In this document: positions 18,862 to 31,623 of the stretch, piece by piece
Numbering within the stretch: position 1 is the first letter of the stretch
How the letters are laid out: every line of letters begins with the position of its first letter
Assembly (NCBI GenBank): GCA_030704615.1
Contig: CM060733.1
Coordinates: 12,276,001-12,340,000 of the forward strand
DNA length: 64,000 bases
Direction of reading: 5' to 3'
From: Takakia lepidozioides
Lineage: Eukaryota > Streptophyta > Takakiopsida > Takakiales > Takakiaceae
Notes under the pieces: model-generated
What the model saw: the letters and a program-made list of their open reading frames with translations, nothing else
Databases searched by the model: none
What the model was told of the DNA's origin: nothing
Translations under genes and position numbers: made by a program

Positions 18862-21255
18862 ATGGGGGCGAGCAAGCTACAGTCGAGGTGGGAGATGGCA
18901 TTGATCTGGGGGTTGGTTGTAGCGTCCCTGGCTATGGGGGTCTTAGGGAGCTTACAGTTTCAGCCATCTACCAAACCGACAACGTACATCATTCAGATGT
19001 CGAAGCCTGAAGTGCCTGCTGTGTTCACTACTCATTGTGGATGGTATGCGTCTGTTCTTCAAGCAGTGAAGCTGCAGTCTACGAAAGGGGTTTCGTCATT
19101 GGCAGTGGTGGATGCTGTGGGGCTTGAAAGCGTTCTGCACGTGTATAGCACTGTGTTCCATGGGTTTTCTGCGGTGCTCACGCCGGATGAGGCTGTGGCT
19201 ATGGAGAAGATGCCAGGGGTGCTGGGGTTGTATCCGGATAATGTGAAGCAGCTGCATACTACGCACACGCCTGAGTTCTTGGGGCTCAATGTATCTTGGG
19301 GGCTTTGGCCTGATAGTAATTTTGGGGAGAATGTGATTGTGGGGGTGCTGGACACGGGCGTCTGGCCTGAACGAATCAGTTTTGCGGATCATCTTATGGG
19401 GCCGATCCCGACGAGGTGGAAGGGGGGTTGTGATGTGGGGACTGATTTCAATGCCTCCATGTGCAATAAAAAGTTGATTGGAGCGCGCTACTTTTCCAAG
19501 GGGTATGAGGCAATGACAGGTCCTGTCAATGAGACCTTGGAGTTCAAATCTCCCAGGGACTCCGATGGGCATGGAACTCACACAGCGTCAACAGCTGCTG
19601 GTCGATATGTGTACCGTGCCAGCCTGTTGGGATACGCTGAAGGAGTAGCAAAGGGAATGGCTCCTCGGGGTCGGCTGGCTGTATACAAAGTTTGCTGGGC
19701 CCAAGGGTGCTTTGACTCCGACATCCTTGCAGCCTTTGACCAGGCTGTAGCTGATGGAGTTGATGTCATTTCGCTCTCTGTTGGTGGAGGTGTAGTCCCT
19801 TTCTATCTTGACACCATCGCGATCGGAGCTTTTGGAGCCACTAAAGCGGGAGTGTTCGTTGCTTGTTCTGCAGGGAACTCAGGTCCTGGACCTCTCACAG
19901 TCGCTAATGTCGCGCCCTGGATTACCACCGTCGGGGCTAGTACTCTGGACAGAGATTTCCCTGCTTACGTAGTACTAGATAATGGGGTATCGCTATACGG
20001 GGTTTCCCTCTACAGTGGGAGGGGCCTGGGGCGGATTCCTGTCCCTCTCATCTACTCTGCGAATGCTGGGTTCAAGGGTAATGGAAGCGATACTTACAGC
20101 GCAAGCCTGTGCTTGGCGGGCTCATTGGATCCGAAGCTTGTCGCTGGTAAGGTGGTGCTGTGTGATCGCGGTAACAATCCCAGAGTGGCAAAGGGGGCAG
20201 TAGTGCTGGCAGCTGGAGGCATTGGGATGATCTTGGCTAATACCGAAAGCGATGGGGAGGGCCTGATAGCAGACAGCCATGTGTTGCCTGCAACAGCTGT
20301 GGGATTCAAAGAAGGCAATTCCGTCAAGGATTTCATCTCCACTTCCAAAGCCCCCAAAGCCCTCATACGCTTTGGGGGGACCCAGCTCAATGTCAAGCCT
20401 GCCCCAGTGGTGGCGTCGTTTTCTTCTCGAGGACCTAATTCAGAGAACCCGGAGATTCTGAAGCCTGATGTGATCGCCCCGGGGGTCAACATCTTGGCAG
20501 CTTGGACTGGCTTTACAGGCCCAACTGGTCTGGCCCTCGACAAGAGGAGAGTAGGATTTAACATCATTTCAGGGACATCCATGTCTTGCCCCCATGTAAG
20601 TGGGATTGGGGCTCTGTTGAAGGCAGCTCATCCAGACTGGACTCCTGCAGCCATCAAATCTGCCCTCATGACCACTGCCTCTCTAAGTGACAACACCAAT
20701 TCGATTATGTATGATGAAGCTACTGGGAATATTTCCACCCCCTTTGATTTTGGCGCAGGTCATGTGCAGCCCGACAGGGCTATGGATCCTGGTTTGGTTT
20801 ACGATCTGGTTCCACAAGACTACGTGAACTTCTTGTGTGGGTTGAATTACTCTGCGAAGGCAATACAGTTGATCAATCATGAGCTAAGTGTGTGCCCCAA
20901 AACCGCCCTTCTTCCCGGAGACTTGAATTATCCGTCGTTCTCGGCTGTCTTCGATCAGACTGCCTTGTCGCCACTGTCCACCACTTTCAGCAGGACTTTG
21001 ACAAATGTGGGACCAGCAAAATCCACGTATATGGCAAAAGTTCTGGCTCCGAAGGGAGTGGTGATCGTGGTGAGGCCTTCGACATTATCCTTCAATGCAG
21101 TCAACGAGAAACAGTCCTTCACATTGCATGTGGCGGCTGGGCCTGTTAGTCTTCTTCCTGGGGAGTCGCATACCGTGTTTGGGATTTTGACATGGTCAGA
21201 TGGGGCTCATTTAGTGCGAAGTCCTGTCAGTGTTACCCAGCAACAATCATATTAG
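18862..21255 (+). CDS. Subtilisin-like serine protease (plant subtilase, S8)
   Basis: This is an intronless 797-residue preproprotein. A hydrophobic signal peptide follows the start (LIWGLVVASLAMGVLGSL), so it enters the secretory pathway and probably works in the cell wall or apoplast. The I9 propeptide is around residues 40-140 (TYIIQMSKP to HTTHTPEFLGL). The catalytic triad is Asp164 (VLDTGVWP), His237 (DGHGTHTASTAAG) and Ser573 (ISGTSMSCPHVSG), with oxyanion Asn339 (AGNSGPGP). A PA domain lies between His and Ser, and a fibronectin-III-like tail begins near LNYPSFSA. The length is normal for plant subtilases, many of which lack introns. The first in-frame ATG (18862) was chosen; ATG 18895 would start directly before the signal core. 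Upstream ATGs at 18783 and 18801 could affect translation. The exact substrate is unknown. Confidence 0.96.
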   Translation: MGASKLQSRWEMALIWGLVVASLAMGVLGSLQFQPSTKPTTYIIQMSKPEVPAVFTTHCGWYASVLQAVKLQSTKGVSSLAVVDAVGLESVLHVYSTVFHGFSAVLTPDEAVAMEKMPGVLGLYPDNVKQLHTTHTPEFLGLNVSWGLWPDSNFGENVIVGVLDTGVWPERISFADHLMGPIPTRWKGGCDVGTDFNASMCNKKLIGARYFSKGYEAMTGPVNETLEFKSPRDSDGHGTHTASTAAGRYVYRASLLGYAEGVAKGMAPRGRLAVYKVCWAQGCFDSDILAAFDQAVADGVDVISLSVGGGVVPFYLDTIAIGAFGATKAGVFVACSAGNSGPGPLTVANVAPWITTVGASTLDRDFPAYVVLDNGVSLYGVSLYSGRGLGRIPVPLIYSANAGFKGNGSDTYSASLCLAGSLDPKLVAGKVVLCDRGNNPRVAKGAVVLAAGGIGMILANTESDGEGLIADSHVLPATAVGFKEGNSVKDFISTSKAPKALIRFGGTQLNVKPAPVVASFSSRGPNSENPEILKPDVIAPGVNILAAWTGFTGPTGLALDKRRVGFNIISGTSMSCPHVSGIGALLKAAHPDWTPAAIKSALMTTASLSDNTNSIMYDEATGNISTPFDFGAGHVQPDRAMDPGLVYDLVPQDYVNFLCGLNYSAKAIQLINHELSVCPKTALLPGDLNYPSFSAVFDQTALSPLSTTFSRTLTNVGPAKSTYMAKVLAPKGVVIVVRPSTLSFNAVNEKQSFTLHVAAGPVSLLPGESHTVFGILTWSDGAHLVRSPVSVTQQQSY

Positions 21256-24200
21256 GTCATTCCTACTTGTCTCTCTCATGGTCTCTCCTCTGGATCCGAA
21301 ACTGTCTGCCAGCTCTGAACATCTCTTTTAGTTTCCTACCTACACGGCCTAGACATTGCGAAACAACACCGTTCGTCTCCACCCCGCATCTGCTTCAACT
21401 CGGCTCTCCACCATCTGTTCTCTGTCTATCATGTCTTCATTAGCTCTCCGGCCAGTGAAACTAACTGTGTAGATGCTGTACAGGGAAAAGTGAGGTTGAT
21501 TCAGAATATGAAAAGAAAAGTAGGGTGGGGGTGGACAGTGAGGAGAGAACATGATAGAGACAACTACTATGTACAGTAGCCCCATATTCAGCAAAGTATT
21601 TTGCTGGATTTTTCAATTTGCCTATTCAGCATGTGAGAGGTGCACCTTCCCACCCAGGCAATACTCTTTGTCTGTCTTGCTATTCTCTTGGTGTGCTGTG
21701 CTTGTCAAAGGAAGTCTTGTGCTGTTAAAGAAGGAGCAATCACTCCTCCTGCGGTAGTCAGCTTTCTGGTTGCCCATAAGTTCCGATTGTGGGGATAGTC
21801 TTCAACCCTGCCCTCCACTCCACTCCCTCAAACACAGACAGGGACATGCTGCATTGGTGATGCTTCCCCTCTTGGCACCGCTCTGTGTAAGTCTTCACTT
21901 GAGTGAGTTGTTGTGTGAAAGGTTTTACGTGACAATCTCACTGCACCTTGGTCTGAGCGATGCCATGTCAGTCAACTTGTACTTCTACGCGGCCTTTGGT
22001 ATTACCCGGTTGATGAATGGTCCATGTTATTGAAATAGTTGTGTTACCTCTCTCTCCTTGGGAACATTTTGTCTTGATGTATGTTGTCAATATCCGCGGT
22101 GTTGGAGGTGTTCAAAGTGAGCTGTTACTCACCCCAATGAACTTGTTACCTGGTGTACTTCCAGCCTACATGCCCTGTCCTACTGCAGCATCAGATTCAT
22201 AGATTCATAGTTCATAAGGGCTGCTGTCATTCCAGGCATGCGCTTGGTCATAGCAGCATCTTAAAAGAAGGCAGGGGCTTATGGGTGCACATTAAGTGGG
22301 GCAGGCCCCACACCTTTGGCAATCACAGACAGTGAAACACATGGGAAGAGAGATTTGAGCAGCTATGGTGGATGAGTATCCATGTCGATCGAAAGGCACA
22401 TGTCAACAAGCTAGATCAACAATGTGCTTGCATGGTTCACTGGCTGCATACTCTTCAGCTCAGAAGCAAACCCCTTAGACATGCAATTCACAGTCCCATA
22501 GCTGTCCTTCACCCCAGCATTCCTGGGCTAACCTCCGCGCAAGATCTTGTTTATTGGCCAAGACCAGGAGTGGCTATTTGCCATCTTCTCTTTTAGTTCA
22601 TCACCAGAATACCTTTTTTCTCTGAGAAAATAATATGGGGCACTTGGGAGGGAAGGTATATTCCCTGTTAACGAAAGAGAGAACAAAGCTGCTGGCACCA
22701 GGATTTCCCGAGTCTGACCTGCTCAAGCTTTTTAGTAAGGAAGACCCGGGTTGAACTCTACAGAGCTGAGTTGGAAAAACCCATCCAACACTTGAAGATC
22801 TGGGATCAGCTCAGCGTCATTAGGGATAAAACAAGGCGTAAGGTTTGTTTGTGAATGCAGTTCTTTCACTCACCTCTGATTAATTGGTTATAAGTCCCTG
22901 TTTGTTCGTGTATTTCGCATGTACTTGGTTGCATACAGTAGCACAAGTGAAAAACATAAAGATGCCAAGAAAACTAGCAATGCAGAAAACTCCAGTCTGT
23001 GACGGCAATGCCTATTACCATTGAATGACTAGCAGCCTGCACAGGAGGTTGCACCTGGTAGCTCCACAACCACGCCTGGTAAGCATGCACCTGGAGATTA
23101 TGTCAGCACCAAAGGGGAACGCAACCTCAATCACCATGTCCATTGACTTGCCACATAAAAGCTATCTGCCAACAACAGATATTAAATTTGAAGTAAATGT
23201 CAGAGCTCGCCCTGGTGATTCTACGGAAATTGAGTGATCCAGTAAAGGAGGCGAAACTTTTCCCCATAAGTCGAATGCAGTTCCATTCAGTGAAATGTTT
23301 GAGCGCGCAATGAACAAGAGAACCCAACAACGTACATCTCTGTCACATCCACACTCTCCTCTCCAATCCTTCCCTCTCCGTCACAACACTCCAACACCCT
23401 CTCATTTCCCTTCCAGAACGAGATTAAGCCGCACACGCACATGCGCACCCTTCTCTCCCGCTCTCGAGTCAGGCCGGCCTTCCACTTGGTACGGGCTCAC
23501 GGAGGACAACACGTGTAAGGAGCAGGGGTCCGGCCAATCCCAGCCAACTTTTAGTCCACTAAGCTTCGCCACGTCGGCAGGAAATGAGCTGTAGCTTATT
23601 TCTTGAGGGAAGGGCGCACATTACAGTTAGTGCACTACTTGAAGGCCTACTTGGAGGGGGATGGGTTGGGAAACCCCTTGTAAACAGCACCCCATGGCAG
23701 ATTTGGGCCCCTGGCATCAATTACTTGGAGATAAATCTAATACAGACTGGGTAGTCAATGTAGGAAAGATCATGCAAAGCCGCCGTTTCACCGGCCGGAG
23801 CTTACATTGTATTGTGCATTGACAGAACATCGACAATATTCGGAGTCTTTCTCAGTGTACAATACAATGTTATGACCTCAAGAAAGTGAAAACTACAACA
23901 CTTCTAAGTACATTGAAACTACACACCACACTGAAAATCGCAACCTGCTCAACTATGATATGTGTACACTTCATTACTAAATAGCTGTGCTGGTTAAAAT
24001 CTTTATGTGGTCATTCGGATCATTCAGAAAATGGAAGTTTCATCAATTTGAAATTTGGGAGGGGTCTGTTTATGACCTTAATACTTCCTGTGACCACTAT
24101 AACTACACTACAATGGTGTTCGCATGACCACTACACTGTGTCCCTTGACTCTTACAGAGTGGTTTCAATTTAGTCTCGGAACAAATCATGATGCTTGACT

Positions 24201-24344
24201 GAAGATAACACATCCGCCGGCGTGTCTAAGCTATGAGACTTCCCTCCTACAAAAAAGTACATACTAGTAGGGAATTGTTGCTCAATGGACCTATATCTAA
24301 GCTGATACCTCAGCCTGTTTTCACATGAATCCTGACACACATGG
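21256..24344. other. Intergenic region between subtilase and mTERF genes
   Basis: About 3 kb lies between the convergent 3' ends of the subtilase (+) and mTERF (-) genes. Both 3' UTRs must lie here. Short frames show no family motifs, and no RNA gene or transposon was recognised. A CT-rich block occurs near 23335-23420. Confidence 0.6.
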
Positions 24345-27300
24345 TCAACTATAGCTCCGAAAAAACACCAAATTAGCGGGAGTAAGCAGCGCCTTCAGGC
24401 TAAGTATAAAGCCCCTTTCCAATACATGTTCATGTCGTGGCCGAATTCTATCTTCCAGACTGTAGCCCAGATAGTTAGGGAACGCTTTCAGGTCGTTGGC
24501 GCTCTTATGCATTACCGTTAGCAGGTACTGGACCTTGGGTTTGATGGACAGCTCCAGACTTGCATCAAGCACATGTGGGTACTGCAATGCCATCCTGTTC
24601 ACATACGTCTCAAGATTTCAAAAGTCTTGCACTCTCCCTCCTCTAGCTTTCTCTGCCATTTCTCAGGTGTCTGTTGGCAGAGAGTTGATGTCCTTCTATG
24701 ATGTCAATGTCAGCCCTTAAATTAACATTCAATCCACTATAACCAGATTGTTGTCAGATGTTCCCAACTTCTGCAGTTGAGGTTGGGCTTGGACTCTGGG
24801 ATTTGATACCTTGGAGACAAGTCAAAGCCAGTGAGAGTGGACATTGGGTTGGCTATCATCAACTAGTGGATACAGCTCAATAAAATAGAAGTGAGGTACA
24901 TTAGTTATAGCTCCTATGTGTTTGAAGTTGCAAGAACTAAGCTATACCTGCCAATGTCTTCCTTTTGAAGGCCCAATTGAAGGAAATACTCGAGCTTGGG
25001 TTGCAAGTTTCCCTCCACACTGTAGGTGAGCACTTTCGTACTCAAAATGAGCCTTGCAAGCGCCTGGGATTCAAGGCCCAGACTCGACCGTAAGAATGTC
25101 AGTTTCTCCTGTAACTTGCCTTCTACTCCAAGGGCCAATATCTGCACACAGAAGGAAAATATATGGCCTTGCCAATTCAGCGCTCACATATTTATGTTGA
25201 CTGTTTGCCCCCAACTTTATTTAAGATGTACCCTTCAGGGTATAGTCCTTGTGGATACAAACCTCCTGAAGGAGGTCATCGGCATGGATGAGCATTGCAA
25301 ACCATTCACGTACAAATGATGACAATTAACGAGGGATCGGATAGAGTAACACACCTGAGGCTGCTTCTTCACAAGTCTAGCGAGATCTAGACCACCCACA
25401 CCTTTCAGAAACTCGAGGGTTCTGCCAAGATTTTCACTGCTGCCACACAGCAGGTGAGCACTCATTGCCAAGACTCTCGCCAACTCGTGCGTCTGACTCC
25501 AGCACAATGGAAAAAGAAAACATCAGATGGGTGCAGAATGCTCCGCTTCCTCCCCCCCCCCCGCAGGCTGAGGTAGTTGAGAGTAGGAAAAATCAAACTC
25601 AAAAACAAGTTGTAAAACACCATCTCTAAGAAGCCAGAAACCCCACCCACCTTCAAGCCAGCTGCAAGAAGCATGCCTTCTGTCTCACAGAGCTGGGGTT
25701 CTAATGGGTTCGCAAATATGTCAGGAAACCGACGGGCAACCTTCACCACACCCTCTCTGGGAAGTCCCCGGCTCCTAAGGTACTCAACCTGTTCACATCG
25801 GTCATGCAAGTGAGAACATACCAAAAACTTGTCAGAACTCACTGTGCCCAGCTTTACAATTCCCCAGCGTGCAGATTTTGCATTGTAGGACTTGTTTTCA
25901 CTCCACCCATCACAATGATCCGGCACGTACTGTCATATTTACAAGAGAGGTAAAATGTGAGGGCCTACTAAACTCCCAACTCACAAAGATAAAATCAGGT
26001 AGCCACATCCAAGGTTAAGAAGCGTTTTCTGAGACGAAAGCATAGGCACCAGGACAAAAACATCAAGGAAAGTCACATGGAGGAAGAAACAAGAAAAAGA
26101 GGAGGAAGCCAGAACGAACGCTGAGAACTATACGAACTATCAACCATAGGGTGTGCAGTGACCAGCTGTTATAACTCCCCACCAACTTCAAATCAGTTCG
26201 CAACAGAGCGTTTTAGCCTTCACAACATAGAAAACAGCAGAGAGAGGAAGAGAAAATGTACTCATAAGATGCTGTTTGCCGTAGCCTTGTGGCCATTGAG
26301 AGAGAGAGAGGAAGGGAGGGGGATAGAGAGACATAACCTAACTAAGATTAGTGGCTGAAAAAAGACCCCCCCACCTCAAGAGGCTAAAAAGTCTGTTCTT
26401 GATCATTTTGAGTAGAGAGGAAGACGAGAGAGTAGTACATCATGAACCTGCTTGAGATGGGAGGTCACAAAAGATACTTATGAACAATGGCTGCCAGTAT
26501 TTCTCTCCATTCTGTTGGGGTTTTCTAAATGTAGGTAACCTCTGCTATGATGATCCTGTTCCTTCATTTACTAAATCCGTCAAAACTAACCAATCCAGAG
26601 AGAGTACCATGGCTCACATTGGGGCGGAGGCAGTCATCCACATTTGCTGTTGCAAGAGCAGGGCTGCCCAAGACAATCCGTGTGATTTCCTGTGCTTCCA
26701 TGCCGAGTCCCTCCAAAAACCTAACAACTCTTGCAAGTGTCTTCACTGCATTTTCAAGTAGAGGGCTTGTAATAGACGGCTCATCGAGCAGCCTTCTGAC
26801 CTGCAGTCAACTTCTACATCAGATGTGAATCTAGATCTGCCATGTAAATACAGATTGCAATTACAACCTCTTCACCTGAAAGATCCCACTGGAGTCCACA
26901 CCCTCACATACAGCAGCACATGGCAGAGATACTGGAGTCATGGGTCTGCCATCACTAGGTGCTTCTACATATTAAGTCTTAATGATGAAGCTCCATTTCA
27001 AATCTGTGCAATAAGTGCTGCCACACACTTACACTTCAAAGCACTCTGCAAAGACTAGACAAGCCAAAACTGCACCAAGATGAGTAGCTCATTACCTCAT
27101 CCTCTGAGAGGCCCCGTGATCCCAAGTATGCCAGATTTTCTTGCAAATCCGCATCCGCAAAGAAGACAGGGGGGTCATCTTCTGAGTCATCTCTCACTAC
27201 AGAAAGCTTTCTGGCTGAATCTGGGTCTGCTTCTTCCCTGGCAGCAATTTCCCTTAAAACTAGTGAAGTCTCCTCAAGGGAATTTCCACTGTATGACCTC

Positions 27301-28190
27301 TTCAGACAACTGTCAGTGTCAGTGGGGCGTTGCGTGCTTGCAGCCAGCCGCATAAAAACACTCGAACTTAGTCTCTGAAGTGCTTGGCCAGTGCGAATTG
27401 GATCTCCGTCAATTTTAAGGGTTTCTAAAGACAAGTTTGGTGACTGCTTGACATCCCCACAAGTAAAATGGCTGGAAGAGGTGAAGCTAGAAGCAGGGAA
27501 ACGGCTGGTTAGGGAAGGAGCAAAGAGAAAACCCAGGGCATGTTGGGAATTTAATGGGTTAGTTGAACGAATCACAACGGTTTGTTTTACAGAAGAAACA
27601 GGGGACAGTGCAGACACAGACTTCTGGCCAGCAATCGGTGTGTGAGAGATAAACCACTGTGCGACTGAACTTGCATACGATTTGCCTCCACTGGTAGAAG
27701 CCGAATTAAAACTGTTTGAATACTGGAACCGACTTTGGCTAAATGGGTTGTCTAGTTTCGTCACTAGCTCACCATTCCTCGGTGTTTTGTAACAGTGTCG
27801 TGAGCGACTGAAAGAATGGGTATCCGGGTGCTTGACTAAATGCCTTTGAAGTCGATGGTCTATGTCGAATACATCCAAGTGAGACAACACCCCCTCTTTA
27901 CCAACCGATTGTCCTGAGAACGACCTAGGATCCAAACAAAGAAAGCCATGAGCTGTGCCGTAAGAACTTAAATCATTCGAAGATTTGGGTACCAGCGAAA
28001 CACTGGAATGTGCACCAGAGAATTGTATCTCACCACTTGAATGCGCTGGATAGGAAGATGGAGGGGGAATGGAGCTACATAGAGCATGACTGGGACCGGG
28101 GAAAGTGTTCCATAGCAGCGGGCAGCCTACCCTAGCCCTAGATATGCTTCCTCGGGCCCGTTGATCCCGGTAAATGGAGCTCAATCTCAT
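24345..28190 (-). CDS. mTERF-domain protein, probably organelle-targeted
   Basis: Six exons on the minus strand, all GT-AG: 28190-27096, 26800-26618, 25788-25651, 25492-25355, 25141-24948, 24594-24345. Joined they give 665 residues with matching phases. Residues from about 345 onward form helical mTERF repeats: DLQENLAYLGSRGLSEDE, then VEYLRSRGLPREGV, LEFLKGVGGLDLARLV and FLRSSLGLESQALARLI. The family C-terminal signature is GYSLEDRIRPRHEHVLERG. mTERF proteins bind nucleic acid and act in chloroplast or mitochondrial transcription, splicing or translation. The 340-residue Ser-rich N-terminal part has no recognised domain and begins with a basic, transit-peptide-like segment (MRLSSIYRDQRARGSISRAR). 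A strong splice acceptor at about 28267 suggests one more upstream exon, so the N terminus may be longer. Confidence 0.88.
26256..26332 (+). repeat. Fragment of SINE-like family C next to a GA tract (mTERF intron)
   Basis: GTACTCATAAGATGCTG followed by CCGTAGCCTTGTGGCC matches the segment after the GA microsatellite at 31621, and here too GA-rich sequence flanks it. It lies in the intron between the second and third mTERF exons. Only a short part of the element is present. Confidence 0.5.
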
Positions 28191-28266
28191 GGGGAAGCCC
28201 TGCAGGCTCAATCCACCTGATGGGTGGTGAACAACAGGAACTTGATTGCCCTCTTGATAATCAAAA

Positions 28267-29274
28267 CTGTGAGAAGGGGAGAACGAGAGAAAAGGGGATT
28301 AAACGGCTAAGGAAACCTGAGAGGCGACTAACTGCAAACAAACTCCGCTCTTCTCCACAATTGTGAAAACTACGACCTCAGAAGGCATATTAAGAGAAAA
28401 AAGCGTAAGAGAGAAGTACAAGACTGCCATACGAGTGAGTCAAAGGTAGGTGTCTTCGGATGTCTGCCGCATCGACATTGATCAACATCAATTAGTCTTC
28501 ATTTGATGAGTGCGGATTGTGAGTGATTTGGAAAGGGAGCATATCATATCACGGTTGATGGATGTGCGTGTGTCTGTCTCTCTGGAAGGTTGCTGGTTTC
28601 CATGAAAATGAAACGTGATCTCTATCAGTAGGAATCAACCCCATTAGTTTGATCAGCCACAACAAGCATGTATCTGAGTTTCATTTCCTTAGAGCTTCTA
28701 AGAACCCAGTTGCACAACATGAGTCTTGCAAAAGATGTATTCCCTCACCATGAAACAACCAGTGTAGGGCAGGCGGTTACTGGATTATTATCATAACCTC
28801 CGGCTCTGTGGGGGCATTTGATTGGTTATTTTCAAATTAAATACCTGCGGTTCCCTCCTACCCTTCCCGGTTCTTCAAATTTTTTGAGAACCTCCGGCTA
28901 AGTGATCAAATATCCTGACCCGGAACATCTGTGTCTCTGTTCAAAACAGAACAAAGAACCTCACAACACTGGAAACAACTATAGTATGCTGACATCGCAC
29001 ATTTTCTCACATGAAGAGCAGTCGACTTTTGATGGAAGGAAGCTGCGCTGTATCTAGTATAGACTGCAACAAGAATCACTATTCACTTAAATATTGTCGA
29101 GGTTTAGACAGGTGGTGGAACCACATATAGCCCTCTGACTAGCTTTGTGTCTCTATGGACCAGGTACATTGCTGTGCCTTGAACTTCCTTTCCTTTCCTT
29201 TCCTTTCCTTTTCCTTTTCACCATACATGTCACCAGGAGGGAGAGAGTATACAAGCGCCGAGCACCCTGGTGCC
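28267..29274. other. Intergenic region between mTERF and PAT genes
   Basis: This region contains the mTERF promoter and probable 5' leader exon(s), and the 3' UTR of the PAT gene, both on the minus strand. A (TTTCC)n microsatellite sits at 29184-29217. No additional gene is recognised. Confidence 0.6.
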
Positions 29275-31546
29275 TCAATGCCTTTTATTCGGTGCTTGGA
29301 GAGTAGACCCCCAGGCAAATTGGGGGCACAATACCTCCATGAAATTTCTCACAAGACCTCTGTTGTACATATTCTTTTCCTGAATAGGGGGTGGTTTTGG
29401 TCTTGCTCCTGACTGTTCTTTCCTAAGGAACATACCCAGACATTTGCCCATCAGGCCTATTTCAGGTTTAAAACTAGTTTCACCAGCCTCGATTCGCTTC
29501 TGTTCCTCAGCTGCAAGCCTTGCACCTTCCACTTGGGCTTGCCACCTCTGGCGGCTATCCCACTTGTATGTCTGTATGAAACAAGCAATCACATCTAAGA
29601 ATTACCTTTCTTTTGGTTCCTAATTTCAATTCCCGTGCATGGTCTGACTTGCCAACACATGTGGAATCAGGATTTGCTTGATGACAACTAACAAACCATG
29701 TGTTACCTGGACCTCTTGGCAGTCTGCTAGAGAAGGCAGACCAGGTTATTTTGTACTTACATCTCATCACATGACCTTCGGAGAACGTGTACTCAGCAGA
29801 CCGTGCTTGCCAGAAGTGAGAGAGAAGAGTAATAAGAGAGTGACAAACAGAAGGGAACTCTTAGAGAGTTTAGTGACTGCAGTTTCTTGGTTGATTGTTC
29901 CTTAAAAACTGATGGGTCCTCCGAAAAGTGAGGGCCTTACCTCATTTGTCGTGGTGTTCACAACTACGAGGTAGAGGTGGTAGCTCAAGAACCCTATCAG
30001 CAGGAGTGATATGACTAGCAGGAAGATTATCAACAACACCTGCGGTGAATAGTATGCCAGTAACCACTGCCCCACACACAACAACCACATCTCAGGCGAG
30101 AGAGAGCCCAAGACTGATGATGTGCACCCAAGACTGACTCCCCACTGGATGCGGAAACCAGGGCCTGGAATACCTAGAGTTTAGTAACATCTTGATGAGG
30201 AATAGAAAGCATCCAAACAAAACCCACAATTCTGCAGGCTGACGAAAGATCACCATCAAGAGGGGGGATGCAAACCTGCAAAACATGGGGGTAAATGTCC
30301 TGGAATTTTGCTGGGCGGCCCAAGTACCCTGGTAGGAAAAACAAAGTTCAGATCAAATGCTCAGCCTTGCTTGCTTAGCCTGCACACTCGTAGAAGCAGC
30401 TTACAAATGTGTAGCAGGAGGGATGTACTCACATTTCACAGCACGGATAATGCCACGTTCCTTGACTTCTCCGGCTAATATTGCCACGAGTATGTATACG
30501 CCATACCAACATAAGAGAACATGCCTGCAACCACATATCCATAACCATTCCAACGGCAATAATAGCTGGAGCAATCATGCAAAAGGACAGGAATCGATTT
30601 CAGAATATAATAAATGAAAGGTTCATCTATCTGTTCAGTGATCACACAAAGAGCCTCATTTGTAAAAATCTGGCAGTGAAAGAAATGAGCAATTACCACC
30701 CAAGGAATGCCAAGAAATATCGAAGGTTGTTCTCCCCAATGCAATTGTTCTGTCAGCCATGGGTACAAATATCAAACACCACAGCTGATATAGTTGCTTT
30801 CATGAGGTCATCCACTTAGTGAATGACAAAGAGCTACTGCTTACAAACGCTACTGCCGAAAGTGGATTTACTTAACACATATGAGAGCACAAGAAACTAC
30901 TCAGCTTATTCAATGGTGAATAAGCTGACCTCGGATTGTTAGTTTCTCAGGATGTTTGAAAGGAAGACAAAAAGTAGAATCTTGGCCACCGATGGATAGA
31001 TGAATTCATGGGACTGACCATCCAGCCACAATGGTGGTCAAAGCGTGCAATGCAGCGGTTGCAGATGCTACAGTGCTTTGATCGTGCCGGCCTGCAGCAG
31101 AGATATGCACACATATTGTCAGTCAGGTGAGTTCATTAGCTTTCCTCAAAACTCAGGAGTTGTTCTTGATAACCGCAGACACCATAACCTGCCCTAAGGC
31201 TGTGAATGAGCATGCATAGAGGTTGACAGAGAGGTGGCAAGGGACTCCACACTCCTGGCCATCCAGTTCACTCTCAAGTTTTGCACTTAGCAAATGTAGC
31301 CTCTGTTTATAAACAAAACCTACCGTGGAATCTTGCATGTATGACACATCTTGGCAGCATACAGGATGTTGTCAAATGGGTATGTGGAGCGATGCCTCTT
31401 TGTTGTGGCTTCCGTGATTGTCCCCGCATCCCCAAAACTTGTCATAAGAAATAATAGAACTCCAAATAGTGTTGCGACTGGTCCTGTATACCTTCAAGCA
31501 CCATCATGCATGCCAATGTGACTTCTCACTAGCCACAATAACACAG

Positions 31547-31623
<77 letters not shown>

